NCBI RefSeq assembly: GCF_022760175.1
Contig: NZ_CP094326.1
Location: 3,398,804-3,462,803, forward strand
From: Zhouia spongiae
GTDB taxonomy: Bacteria; Bacteroidota; Bacteroidia; Flavobacteriales; Flavobacteriaceae
Direction: 5' to 3'
Length of the DNA stretch: 64,000 nucleotides
Shown: positions 56,501 through 64,000 of the stretch, piece by piece
Layout of the letters: each line of letters starts with the position of its first letter
Position numbering within the stretch: position 1 is the stretch's first letter
Notes under the pieces: generated by a model
The model's input: only the letters and a program-made list of their open reading frames with translations
What the model was told of the DNA's origin: nothing
The model's database searches: none
Translations under genes and position numbers: made by a program

Positions 56501-59500
56501 TTAAAATATGGATCGTTATCATACAGTTCCTTTCCCATACAAGGATATTGTGATCCTTGTCCAGGAAACATAAATACTATTTTATTTTTTTGCTCTGTAT
56601 TTATCCGTTTAGTTGAGCCGTATTGCTGTAAATTGTTAAGTAACTCTTTGATATCTTTTCCACAATAAGCACTTCTATAATTATAATGCTCTCGCTTTTC
56701 TTGTAAAGTAAATGCTAAATCTTCAATTCTTAAATCTTCATGTGCCTCTCCTAATAACTTTATCAATTCTTGTTTATAAAACTCTAGAGACTCCTTGCTT
56801 TTGGCTGAGATTGGAACAACATAATTTACAAATTCATTATCCCCCTTCTTTGAAGGTAGATTAGTTGTTTTACTTTCCGATTCACTTTTGATACCTGGAA
56901 GATAATCCCCTATAACAACATGGGCATTGGTCCCACCTATACCAAACGAACTTACACCGATAATTCGTTGATCATAAAGACTTGATCCCCAAGACCTATT
57001 CTGTTTTACTATCTCGAAATTTGTTTGATCTAGGTTTAATTTAGGATTGGGTACATTAAAATTCGGCTGACCAGGGATAATATCATTCTGTAACATCAAA
57101 CAAGCCTTTATAAGTCCTGCTGTTCCTGCTGCTGCATCAGCATGACCTATATTTGCCTTAACCGCACCTAATACTGTTTTATGCCCTGGCTTACTACCTC
57201 TCTCTTTTAAACTATTAAATTCAAATGCCTCCTTTAACGCTTGCACCTCTATTGGATCTCCCAAATTAGTGGCTGTCCCATGACACTCTACATATCCAAT
57301 TTGATCCGAAGATACTCCTGCCATTCTTTGAGCATTTATAATACATTCTGCTTGACCCGTTATCGATGGAGCCGTATAGTCCGTTTTGCGATCACCATCA
57401 TTATTACTTGCATAACCCTTAATAACACCTATTATGTTATCTTCATCTTTAATTGCATCTTCTAAACGCTTTAGCAACACGACTCCTACTCCTGAACCTC
57501 CAATAGTACCTGATGCTGTTTCGTCAAATGTCCTACAATGACCATCCTTTGACGAAATCATTCCCTCTTGATAGGTATATCCGATTTGATTGGGATTAAC
57601 AAATGTTACCCCTCCTGCTAAAGCCATCTCACATGTCCCTAACTGTAAACTTTTACACGCTTCTACTACCGATACCAATCCAGTAGAACATGCAGTGTTT
57701 ATTGAATTTGATGGACCGGATAAACCCAACATATATGATGTTTTAGTAGCCAAAGCATCTTTATTATTAGCAATTAATGCCTCCCATAGATCGGTATCAG
57801 AAGACATTTCCCCATTCAATATATTATTATACAAATAGCTACTATTACCACTTCCTGCAAATACACCTATATTAGCTTCTTTTCGTAAGTCAATATATCC
57901 CGATGACTCCAACACAAACCAACAATGCTCTATAAATTTACGTATTTGGGGATCTATCAATTTTGCCTCATTAGGTGAAATATCCCAAAACAAGGGATCA
58001 AATTGATCTATATCTTTAACATGTCCTGACACTGGTATATAGTCAGGGTCTTCAAACAATAAAAGATCCGATCCTAACTTCTCACATTCTTCCCGACTAT
58101 AAGAACGAACGCCTTCATCCTGATTTTTAATCAAATCCCAAAACTCAGTAACATTATCCACTCCACTGAAAGCTCCTGACATCCCTATTATAGCTACCTC
58201 ATGACTATCTGTTTGAATATTCCTTTGAAGCTTATATTCTGTTAATCTTTCCGGATTGACACTCTCAACTAGCCTTTTAATAGTATGGTGTTTAAATAAA
58301 TCAGAAACTTGAATATTCTCAAATTCATCTAATTGATTTAGCTTTTGTTGAAGCTTAACACTTAATAATGAGTTCCCTCCTAATTCAAAAAAACTCTTAT
58401 TTATACTAATTACACTTTTATTTACCCCTAATACATCTGACCATAGCTCTACAATACGATCCTCAAGATCATTTGATGGTGCTATATAATCTTCTTCAGC
58501 TTTAACTCTAGGATCCGGTAAAGCTCTCTTATCAATCTTACCATTTGAGGTTAAAGGCATGGCCTCTAAGCTTACAAACAACGAAGGAACCATATAATCA
58601 GGTAAAGTCTTTGATAGTGCTTCTCTTAGTTTCTCGATCTTCAAACCTTGACTAGCATCCACATCTTGGGAAGGAACCACATACCCCACCAATTGCTTAT
58701 TTCCTGTGGCATCTTCCTTGGCCAATACCACACCCAAACTTACTTGATCTTGTTGGTTTAACACTGATTCAATCTCTCCCAACTCTATCCTAAAACCTCT
58801 GATTTTTACTTGGTCATCTAGTCTACCGATAAACTCAATGTTCCCATCTGGTAAATATCTAGCCAAATCTCCCGTCTTATAAAGTCTTGAATTTGGATCT
58901 TTACTAAATGGATCCTTTATGAATTTTTTACGCGTCAAATCAGGCTGATTCAAATAGCCTCGAGCTAATTGATTGCCTCCAACGTATAACTCACCAATGA
59001 AACCTAACGGTAGGATATTTTCATCTGCACCTATTATATAACACTTTGTATTAAAATTTGGGATGCCAATTGGAATATTTCTTCTTAAATATTCTCCAGA
59101 ATTAAATTTATATGATGTGCATGATATAGTTGATTCTGTAGGACCATATGCATTCAATATTTTAATATCAGGGTTGAGACTTACATAACTTTCAAGTATA
59201 AAACCCATTATAGGTTCAACACCTACATATAATTTATTAAGATTTAGATTTTGTTTCTTTCGTTTTAATAAACTTGATATTATCTCCAATAAACTTGGAG
59301 GGAAATATGCAAATGTTATTTGATTTAAAATTAACATATCGGATAAATTATCCACATCCAACAAGTCATTTTTTGTTGTTACATGTAATTCTGATCCATA
59401 TGATAAGGGCAAAAATATTTCAACAGCACTTACATCAAAAGAGATATTGCACACATTCAAACATTTATCATTAAAAGAAAAATTACGATCAAATTTATTA

Positions 59501-61566
59501 TATATCGTAAGTATTTGATTTGACAAACTCTTATGCTCCACCATAACTCCTTTGGGATTGCCTGTTGAACCCGAGGTATATATAACATATGCCAGGTTAT
59601 CTCCCTTAACTCCTGTTTCAATATTTGTTCTAGGAGCTTTGGCTATCTTTTCCCATTCAGAATCAAGATAAATAATCTCTGAATTTGTTTTTGGCAACTC
59701 TATTTGTTCTTGTGTTAAAACTATAGCACAATTCGTGTCTTTAAACATGTAAGAGATTCTCTCCTCTGGATAGGTCGGGTCAATAGGTACATAAGCGCCT
59801 CCTGCCTTTAGTATTCCTAACAATCCTACTATCATTTCCAATGAACGCTCTACACAAATACCTACTAAACTTTCCGCCTTTACGCCTTTACTCTGTAAAT
59901 AATACGCTAGCTGATTTGACCTTTCATTTAACTCTCGGTAAGTCAAAGAATCACCTTCAAATACCACGGCCACATTATCTGGAGTCTTTTCTGACTGCTC
60001 CTCAAATAATTGATGAATACATTTTTCCTTAGGATAATCTACTTGGGTGTCATTCCAATCAAAAAGTAACTGTTGCCTTTCTGAAGAAGTCAACAACTCT
60101 ATATCTTTTATCTGTCTCTGTGAATTTTCTATTAACTGTTCCACCAATACCTTAAAATGATTGGCCATCCTTTCTATTGTATCTGAATCAAACAAATCTG
60201 TGTTATATTCAATACCGCCATAAAGACCTTTTTCCGTTTCGGTAAAATCTAAGGTGATCTCAAACTTGGATATTGTAGATTCAATTCCTACAGACTCGAC
60301 GTTCAATCCTGAAAATTTAAGTTCTCCCTCAGGATTGTTTTGTAAAACCATCATTACCTGAAATAATGGAGAATATGAAAGGTTGCGCTCAGGCTCTAAC
60401 ATATCAACTACTTTCTCAAATGGTAGATCCTGATTTTCATAGGCTTCTAAAGTTGTTTGTTTTACCCTGCCTAAGAATTCATTAAAAGACAATTCTGTAT
60501 TTACATCACTCCTTAAGGCCAAGGTGTTAACAAATAAACCTATTAACCCCTCTACCTCTTCTCTGGTTCTGTTAGCTATGGGGCTGCCCACGCAAATATC
60601 AGATTCACCAGTGTATTTATGAAGTAATATTTTAAATATAGACAATAATGTCATAAACAAGGTTGCGTCATTCTCCCGACTTAACCGATTTAATTTATCT
60701 GTGACATCTTTATTTAAATGGATAGGTAACCTATCACCATTAAAGGTTTGTTCCTTGGGACGGGGTTTATCCGTAGGTAGCTCTAGTATTGAAACACCTT
60801 CCAATTTGCCTTTCCAGTATTTAGACTGCTTTTGTAACAGTTCTCCTTCTAAATACTCTCTTTGCCATATGGAATAATCACCATATTGAATAGGTAACTC
60901 TTTTAATGGTGATGGACGACCACTAATAAAAGCTTCATAAAGCTGTGTAATCTCATTTATCAGTATAGAGGCGGACCAAGCATCTGATATTATATGATGT
61001 TTATTGATAAATAAAACAGACTCGTCCTTGTCTACAGAATAAATTTTAAAACGGATTAAACTATCATTTGCTAAATCAAACGTCTTTTGAGACTCTTCTT
61101 TTAATAAATCTAATATTTGTTTATTTGATTCCTCTTTTGATAAATGACTTAGATTTATTATTTCAACATGGCAAGTAGGGACTTCGTGAATAACTTGCTT
61201 TGGTTCGTCGTTTATAGTAACAAAGTTCGTGCGAAGTATCTCATGCCTGTTTACTATAGTAAATAAAACTTTTTCTAATACTTCTTTATTAAGTTCTCCC
61301 AGAAACCTTATTGCACCAGGCATATTATAACTGGAATTGTGATTATATTGATCCATAAACCACAAACGTTCCTGAGAATACGATAGTGGATAATAGTTAC
61401 CTTTTAAAAAAGAAATTATTTGTGTCTTATTTTTTTTTATTTCTAAAAGCACTTCCTCTGGAACAGAATCCCTATTTGTTTTTATTGATAATTTATCATT
61501 CTTCACGATAAATTTAATTCCCTGATTATTGTACTTTTCTATAAGATTGGATATAGTTCTGATCAT
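53599..61566 (-). CDS. P2: hybrid NRPS-PKS, docking-C-A(unknown)-PCP-KS-AT(YASH)-KR-PCP
   Basis: 2655 aa. TubC docking: 1-55. C: ~60-485, with HHIISDA as in P6. A: ~490-1010, pocket D-V-V-Y-L-V-A-I-S-K, which I cannot match to a known code. PCP: Ser ~1064. KS: ~1125-1550, TACSTG active site, with two local patches unlike its sisters. AT: ~1665-1990, GHSLGEY at ~1755. About 60 bp past this serine, the sequence leaves the repeat family. The specificity motif reads YASH (nt 55996-56007), against HAYH in the other copies. KR: ~2277-2450, TGGLGGVG and RIEYCASNSYLD. PCP: Ser ~2574. YASH is the classical methylmalonyl signature. With an aminomalonyl-type cassette nearby, this AT is the best candidate to use a non-malonyl unit. 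The C-tail is non-repeat and leads to P3 after 4 bp. Confidence 0.96.
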   Translation of the reverse strand: MIRTISNLIEKYNNQGIKFIVKNDKLSIKTNRDSVPEEVLLEIKKNKTQIISFLKGNYYPLSYSQERLWFMDQYNHNSSYNMPGAIRFLGELNKEVLEKVLFTIVNRHEILRTNFVTINDEPKQVIHEVPTCHVEIINLSHLSKEESNKQILDLLKEESQKTFDLANDSLIRFKIYSVDKDESVLFINKHHIISDAWSASILINEITQLYEAFISGRPSPLKELPIQYGDYSIWQREYLEGELLQKQSKYWKGKLEGVSILELPTDKPRPKEQTFNGDRLPIHLNKDVTDKLNRLSRENDATLFMTLLSIFKILLHKYTGESDICVGSPIANRTREEVEGLIGLFVNTLALRSDVNTELSFNEFLGRVKQTTLEAYENQDLPFEKVVDMLEPERNLSYSPLFQVMMVLQNNPEGELKFSGLNVESVGIESTISKFEITLDFTETEKGLYGGIEYNTDLFDSDTIERMANHFKVLVEQLIENSQRQIKDIELLTSSERQQLLFDWNDTQVDYPKEKCIHQLFEEQSEKTPDNVAVVFEGDSLTYRELNERSNQLAYYLQSKGVKAESLVGICVERSLEMIVGLLGILKAGGAYVPIDPTYPEERISYMFKDTNCAIVLTQEQIELPKTNSEIIYLDSEWEKIAKAPRTNIETGVKGDNLAYVIYTSGSTGNPKGVMVEHKSLSNQILTIYNKFDRNFSFNDKCLNVCNISFDVSAVEIFLPLSYGSELHVTTKNDLLDVDNLSDMLILNQITFAYFPPSLLEIISSLLKRKKQNLNLNKLYVGVEPIMGFILESYVSLNPDIKILNAYGPTESTISCTSYKFNSGEYLRRNIPIGIPNFNTKCYIIGADENILPLGFIGELYVGGNQLARGYLNQPDLTRKKFIKDPFSKDPNSRLYKTGDLARYLPDGNIEFIGRLDDQVKIRGFRIELGEIESVLNQQDQVSLGVVLAKEDATGNKQLVGYVVPSQDVDASQGLKIEKLREALSKTLPDYMVPSLFVSLEAMPLTSNGKIDKRALPDPRVKAEEDYIAPSNDLEDRIVELWSDVLGVNKSVISINKSFFELGGNSLLSVKLQQKLNQLDEFENIQVSDLFKHHTIKRLVESVNPERLTEYKLQRNIQTDSHEVAIIGMSGAFSGVDNVTEFWDLIKNQDEGVRSYSREECEKLGSDLLLFEDPDYIPVSGHVKDIDQFDPLFWDISPNEAKLIDPQIRKFIEHCWFVLESSGYIDLRKEANIGVFAGSGNSSYLYNNILNGEMSSDTDLWEALIANNKDALATKTSYMLGLSGPSNSINTACSTGLVSVVEACKSLQLGTCEMALAGGVTFVNPNQIGYTYQEGMISSKDGHCRTFDETASGTIGGSGVGVVLLKRLEDAIKDEDNIIGVIKGYASNNDGDRKTDYTAPSITGQAECIINAQRMAGVSSDQIGYVECHGTATNLGDPIEVQALKEAFEFNSLKERGSKPGHKTVLGAVKANIGHADAAAGTAGLIKACLMLQNDIIPGQPNFNVPNPKLNLDQTNFEIVKQNRSWGSSLYDQRIIGVSSFGIGGTNAHVVIGDYLPGIKSESESKTTNLPSKKGDNEFVNYVVPISAKSKESLEFYKQELIKLLGEAHEDLRIEDLAFTLQEKREHYNYRSAYCGKDIKELLNNLQQYGSTKRINTEQKNKIVFMFPGQGSQYPCMGKELYDNDPYFKASIDKLIALANEHLEVDLYDVMYPELGNEQYDINETRWAQISIFIIEYAFAEYIEKLGIRADGYIGHSLGEYVAATLSGVFSLEDAIKIVIARAKLLNNMELGGMLAVNASEDQISNIVKEFNCEISLVNSIDDIVISGSDAAIKQLKEKIDNEKIPSVLLNTSYASHSRMMEHISFEIESLFSDIKLNQPKKIFISNLSGEIAKSEVSKGSYWYKHLRNTVQFAKGIDNLAEKFNSQISFIQIGPDDGLCYFVNKYKNVNNNKSIRTLKLLPSIREEKSHKYKNLNSKEDIFGKLWEIGIIRKPNDLKLFKHANKLTNLPTYQFDNKTCWINGNTQDHLNGQLKMLPKDKWLSTPIWSAVTNLSSIINKEKLFESALVFVRKDQLDSLDFTDIAKEIHIIVLGSYDLNLVNNSNSSLLFSSVVNESDFIEMTRSIKAQDIKYDAIIHCASIDNIDLLDDALNYNFYSIFLIHKYLLNVNYLKSLLVLTNNLAQITSKDSINPSNGTLVGATRNINHEFPNLDARVIDVGTDKSIIVPFVYQVITDETYKKSEELLAFRYGKLWKESFAKINPSFPENNLIENNDVILITGGLGGVGLAMANCISKKHKVTFVLVSRNNIDELQRSDYNKQKFQIIEEIRDNGSVVNICNVDISDVHQLNNLKEEIENKHGYINGIIHAAGVLPLPVDKYDLPNVKNAFKGKVYGINNIINTFNLSNSKYIALTSSLASIMGDVNRIEYCASNSYLDYLAVDKIGRKDIKIISTNWLGWIDIGMMKENSLTIEKDYGKMQGLGRLLQLNTVNQKEGAEVYYNLINQSNYDQVIISKLDINEVKYELFRKEQNYNQDVQFNLNEGNFTPTEYKIAIIWNKVLGVEEISVNDNFFELGGNSILATRVISIIRTEHSIELPLKSLFGAPDLRGFSNIVENAKSNNVIDKIMVTKSQGLFNDEVINNNSDCSINREKFKV
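56232..58963 (-). repeat. PKS block repeat, truncated copy in P2 (A-C-lobe, PCP, KS, AT N-half)
   Basis: It aligns to 16493-19224 in P6 at an offset of 39739 bp, then breaks at about 56220-56232 inside the AT. Short divergent patches occur at about 57592-57612 and 57750-57805. Confidence 0.92.
59540..61380 (-). repeat. C + A-N-terminal repeat, copy in P2
   Basis: Same family as 8693-10540. It shares the linked SDAWSAS variant with the P6 copy. It diverges at the GSTG loop into a unique specificity core (about 58965-59540). Confidence 0.9.
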
Positions 61567-61572
61567 ATTTAT

Positions 61573-64000
61573 TTAAATATCAATTTCATTCAACAAATTA
61601 TCTTCATTGTAATTAGAAATCATTTGTTTAAATTTTTGGATTTGTACCTTTTCAATTTGTTTTATCTCTGAATTTGTCTTATCAGATAATACAATTCGTG
61701 CAATCTCCTTTATATTAATACCATCAAAGAGTACCTTTAAAGGGAGTTCATTATTAAATTCGGTTCTTATTTTTGAGATTACTTGCATTACATGTAATGA
61801 ATGACCTCCCAATTCAAAAAAGTTATCATGTAACCCTATTTCTTCAACTCCTAATACTTGATGCCATATTTGAGCTACTCTATATTCCGTTTCAGAATAC
61901 TCCTCTTCTTTTATTTTTACATTACTTACATTCTCTGCTTTCCTGTTGATTTCTGTTAAAAGGTTCGTGTTTTCAGAAAGTAGTTCATTTAAATCTTGTC
62001 TGGAAAGTAGAATGTTATGTATGGTTTTGGCTTGTAACAAGACATCTAAAACAGCTGGAAATTGGTGGCTCTTTATTGAGTTAGAAGATTTCTCTGTCGA
62101 AGAACTATTCTCCTTAATAAAATCCACTGCCATTCCTGTATCTGATATCTGATTCAAGTTAACTGCTAGTATACAGTTTATATTGGTATGACTCCTATAA
62201 CTTAGTTCATCTAAATACATGTTTGCTGCTGTGTATTCCATCTGACCTAATGAAGGCATGACACTTGACAAAGATGAACAGCTAACCAAATAATTTATTT
62301 TAATTGATTCAGCCAGGTTAAGTAAATGCTCTACCCCAAGTACTTTTGGCCGAACCACTTGAACTATATCTTTATTTGTTTTATCATTTATTGCACTTTT
62401 AGCAGCAACTCCCGCTGAGTGAAGAACCATCTCAATAGTATTTATACCATTGTTCTCCAATATTTTTTCTATACTACCTACGGCATCTATCAAACCAATG
62501 TCTATTGATTCATATATAATTTTATGCCCAGTCTCTATCAGATTATTCAATCGAGTTTTATACTCCTCTTTTAAGTTTGATTTCTTTGTTCGACCTAAAA
62601 GAATAATCGTACATTTTTCCTCTTTTTGTGTTAAGTAATTTGCATAAGCATAGCCTACTCCGCCAAGGCCCCCAGTGATCATAAATACTGGATTATTGGA
62701 TCGGCTACTTTTTTTATCTAAAAAATTCTCTTTGGAAAAAGCTACTTGCTGGTACTTTGGAATCCACTTATATTTACCTCTTACAGCTATGATCTCTTTT
62801 TCTTTATTTCCCAATATGGTTGAGATTAAAGCTTCATTATAGACCAAACCTATTGATGATAAATCAACATGATATGCTGTGGTATCCATTGAAAAATACT
62901 CAAACGGTATAGATTTTGTTACTCCTGAGACAATTGAAGGCTTTTCCTCTAAAACTTCATTACCTATTACTTCATAGTTGTCATATGTAACTGAAATAAA
63001 TTTAGGAATCCTATTATGAGTTTTTAATGCCCAATCAAATGTATTTCTAATGGCTAATATATCTAAACAAGGGTTATCAATATCTACGGTTGATGAAATG
63101 TAGATAACAAGATCTAATGGCTTATTACGTGTTTTTTCATTCAATACTTTATCTATATGAGATGCATCACCCATATCAAACCTAAGGTCTGATATTATTT
63201 TATTGCTTTGCTGATCAACCACATAGTCTATGTGATCACAATATTTTTTTAAATTATTAATTAAATCTAAAACATTACTCTTGTTTCTATCCTTTTCGTT
63301 TACCAGTATTAATATATTCTTATGCCTTAAATCTTCTACTCCTCCAATTGTTGATGGTATCTTTATTCTTTCCCATGAACGTTCATAATATATTTCTTCA
63401 ATCGAATTGTACTTCTTAACAACCTGAGGACTCCCCATTTCCAACCAGCATGTCTTATTATTAAACTGATAAGTAGGCAAACTTGTAAGCTTGTTTGCAT
63501 GTTTAAATAGTTTTAAATCGTTGGGTTTCTCTACAATCCCTAAGGTCCAAAACTTTGCTAATATATCCTCCTTGTTATTAAGCTTTTTAATGGTTTGAGT
63601 ATTTTCCTTTTTTGACGGTAGTAAATGTACCGTATGAATTGTTTTCTTTGAATTATTCCTTTTGTATTTGTCTACAAAAGAACTAAGCCCTTTCCCTAAA
63701 CCAACCTCTATGAAATTAACTTTATTATTAAAATACTCCGATAGACTATGAATACCTTTCGAAAATTGAACAGCATTTCGAAGTTGATCACTCCAATAAC
63801 TTACTTTACTAACTTCTTCTTTGGCTATCTCTCCATTTAGGTTAGTAGCAAAATACTTTGTGGGTGTATTTAATTCAATAGTATCAAATACCCTTTCAAA
63901 TTTAATTGATGCTTCCTCCATCATTCTTGAATGATAGGCATGAGAGGTGTTTAACACAACCGATGAAATAGAGTGTTCATCTAAAAATAATTTAAGCGTG
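61573..64000 (-). CDS. P1: C-terminal part of a PKS-containing megasynthase (AT-KR-PCP), partial
   Basis: This gene enters from the right edge, and its frame is open to base 64000. Visible parts are the C-terminal third of an AT with HAYHSRMM (malonyl type), a KR with intact TGGLGGVG and GQMEYTAANMYLD, and a PCP whose LGGHSLHVM carries the attachment Ser at about 61797. Except for its last ~50 residues the protein is nearly identical to P5 and P6. By analogy the missing part is probably C-A-PCP-KS, but that is inference. The tail ends ...NLLNEIDI, almost as in P6 (...EMLNEIDI). Both precede proteins with nearly the same docking domain. It should deliver a beta-hydroxy ketide chain to P2, whose start lies 6 bp downstream. 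Confidence 0.93.
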   Translation of the reverse strand, partial: TLKLFLDEHSISSVVLNTSHAYHSRMMEEASIKFERVFDTIELNTPTKYFATNLNGEIAKEEVSKVSYWSDQLRNAVQFSKGIHSLSEYFNNKVNFIEVGLGKGLSSFVDKYKRNNSKKTIHTVHLLPSKKENTQTIKKLNNKEDILAKFWTLGIVEKPNDLKLFKHANKLTSLPTYQFNNKTCWLEMGSPQVVKKYNSIEEIYYERSWERIKIPSTIGGVEDLRHKNILILVNEKDRNKSNVLDLINNLKKYCDHIDYVVDQQSNKIISDLRFDMGDASHIDKVLNEKTRNKPLDLVIYISSTVDIDNPCLDILAIRNTFDWALKTHNRIPKFISVTYDNYEVIGNEVLEEKPSIVSGVTKSIPFEYFSMDTTAYHVDLSSIGLVYNEALISTILGNKEKEIIAVRGKYKWIPKYQQVAFSKENFLDKKSSRSNNPVFMITGGLGGVGYAYANYLTQKEEKCTIILLGRTKKSNLKEEYKTRLNNLIETGHKIIYESIDIGLIDAVGSIEKILENNGINTIEMVLHSAGVAAKSAINDKTNKDIVQVVRPKVLGVEHLLNLAESIKINYLVSCSSLSSVMPSLGQMEYTAANMYLDELSYRSHTNINCILAVNLNQISDTGMAVDFIKENSSSTEKSSNSIKSHQFPAVLDVLLQAKTIHNILLSRQDLNELLSENTNLLTEINRKAENVSNVKIKEEEYSETEYRVAQIWHQVLGVEEIGLHDNFFELGGHSLHVMQVISKIRTEFNNELPLKVLFDGINIKEIARIVLSDKTNSEIKQIEKVQIQKFKQMISNYNEDNLLNEIDI
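61733..64000 (-). repeat. PKS block repeat, partial copy in P1 (runs off the window)
   Basis: It aligns to the P6 copy at an offset of 47674 bp at two landmarks in the KR-PCP region. It is closest to the P5 copy at the PCP end. Confidence 0.9.

Noticed and set aside
7347-61566. Epimerase, DH, ER, oxidase or thioesterase domains in P2-P7
   Set aside because: I looked between and after the identified domains; spacing leaves no room and no characteristic motif was found.
63957-63957. Met at 63957 as the start of P1
   Set aside because: The frame is open to the window edge and the upstream codons match the AT of P5 and P6; this is an internal Met.
1-64000. CRISPR array, tRNA, rRNA, insertion sequence or transposase
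   Set aside because: The long repeats are coding module duplications with no spacer structure; no cloverleaf or transposase motif was seen.

Overview
AT-rich DNA, most likely from a Bacteroidota bacterium (Flavobacteriia or Cytophagia). This rests on the low GC by eye, a DUF4199-type membrane protein, and the near absence of Shine-Dalgarno sequences before the starts. The genus cannot be fixed from this window. Every supported gene lies on the minus strand, so transcription and, if colinear, biosynthesis run from right to left.

The window is the middle of a very large hybrid NRPS-PKS cluster that runs off both ends. In transcription order: P1 (61573-64000, partial: AT-KR-PCP); P2 (53599-61566: C-A-PCP-KS-AT-KR-PCP); P3 (45864-53594: C-A(Ile-like)-N-methyltransferase-PCP-C-A(Ala)-PCP); a four-gene extender-unit cassette (42130-45833: 3-hydroxyacyl-CoA dehydrogenase-like, ACP, SerRS-like ligase, acyl-CoA dehydrogenase-like); P4 (29690-41731: C-A(Ser)-FkbM methyltransferase-PCP-KS-AT-KR-PCP-Cy-A(Cys)-PCP); P5 (21826-29679: C-A(Leu)-PCP-KS-AT-KR-PCP); P6 (13899-21836: C-A(Ala)-PCP-KS-AT-KR-PCP); P7 (7347-13892: C-A(Ser)-PCP-C-A(Val)-PCP); a 2.25 kb break holding a small membrane protein; P8 (528-5096: KS-AT-KR-ACP); and P9 (1-275), the start of a further NRPS. 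Most NRPS proteins begin with a TubC-type docking domain. No thioesterase, epimerase, phosphopantetheinyl transferase, transporter or regulator is visible.

Reading the A-domain pocket residues by eye against codes I remember gives a partial backbone: ...ketide - X - ketide (unusual AT) - N-Me-Ile/Val - Ala - O-Me-Ser? - hydroxy-ketide - Cys-thiazoline - Leu + malonate (statine) - Ala + malonate - Ser - Val + malonate - .... Five amino acids are each followed by a KS-AT-KR module. The product should therefore be rich in gamma-amino-beta-hydroxy acid (statine-like) units, the pharmacophore of aspartic-protease inhibitors. The four-gene cassette resembles FkbI/J/K-type extender pathways, with a SerRS-like ligase in the priming role. 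It most plausibly converts serine on an ACP to aminomalonyl-ACP. The one AT with a different specificity motif (YASH, in P2) is the best candidate to use it.

The second theme is evolution. P2 and P4-P7 are assembled from near-identical blocks of up to 5.2 kb. A-domain specificity cores are swapped between constant shells, a C-A linker serves as a recurrent breakpoint, one AT is half replaced, and SNP blocks among KS copies form all four combinations. The cluster looks like a natural record of recombination and gene conversion remodelling an assembly line.
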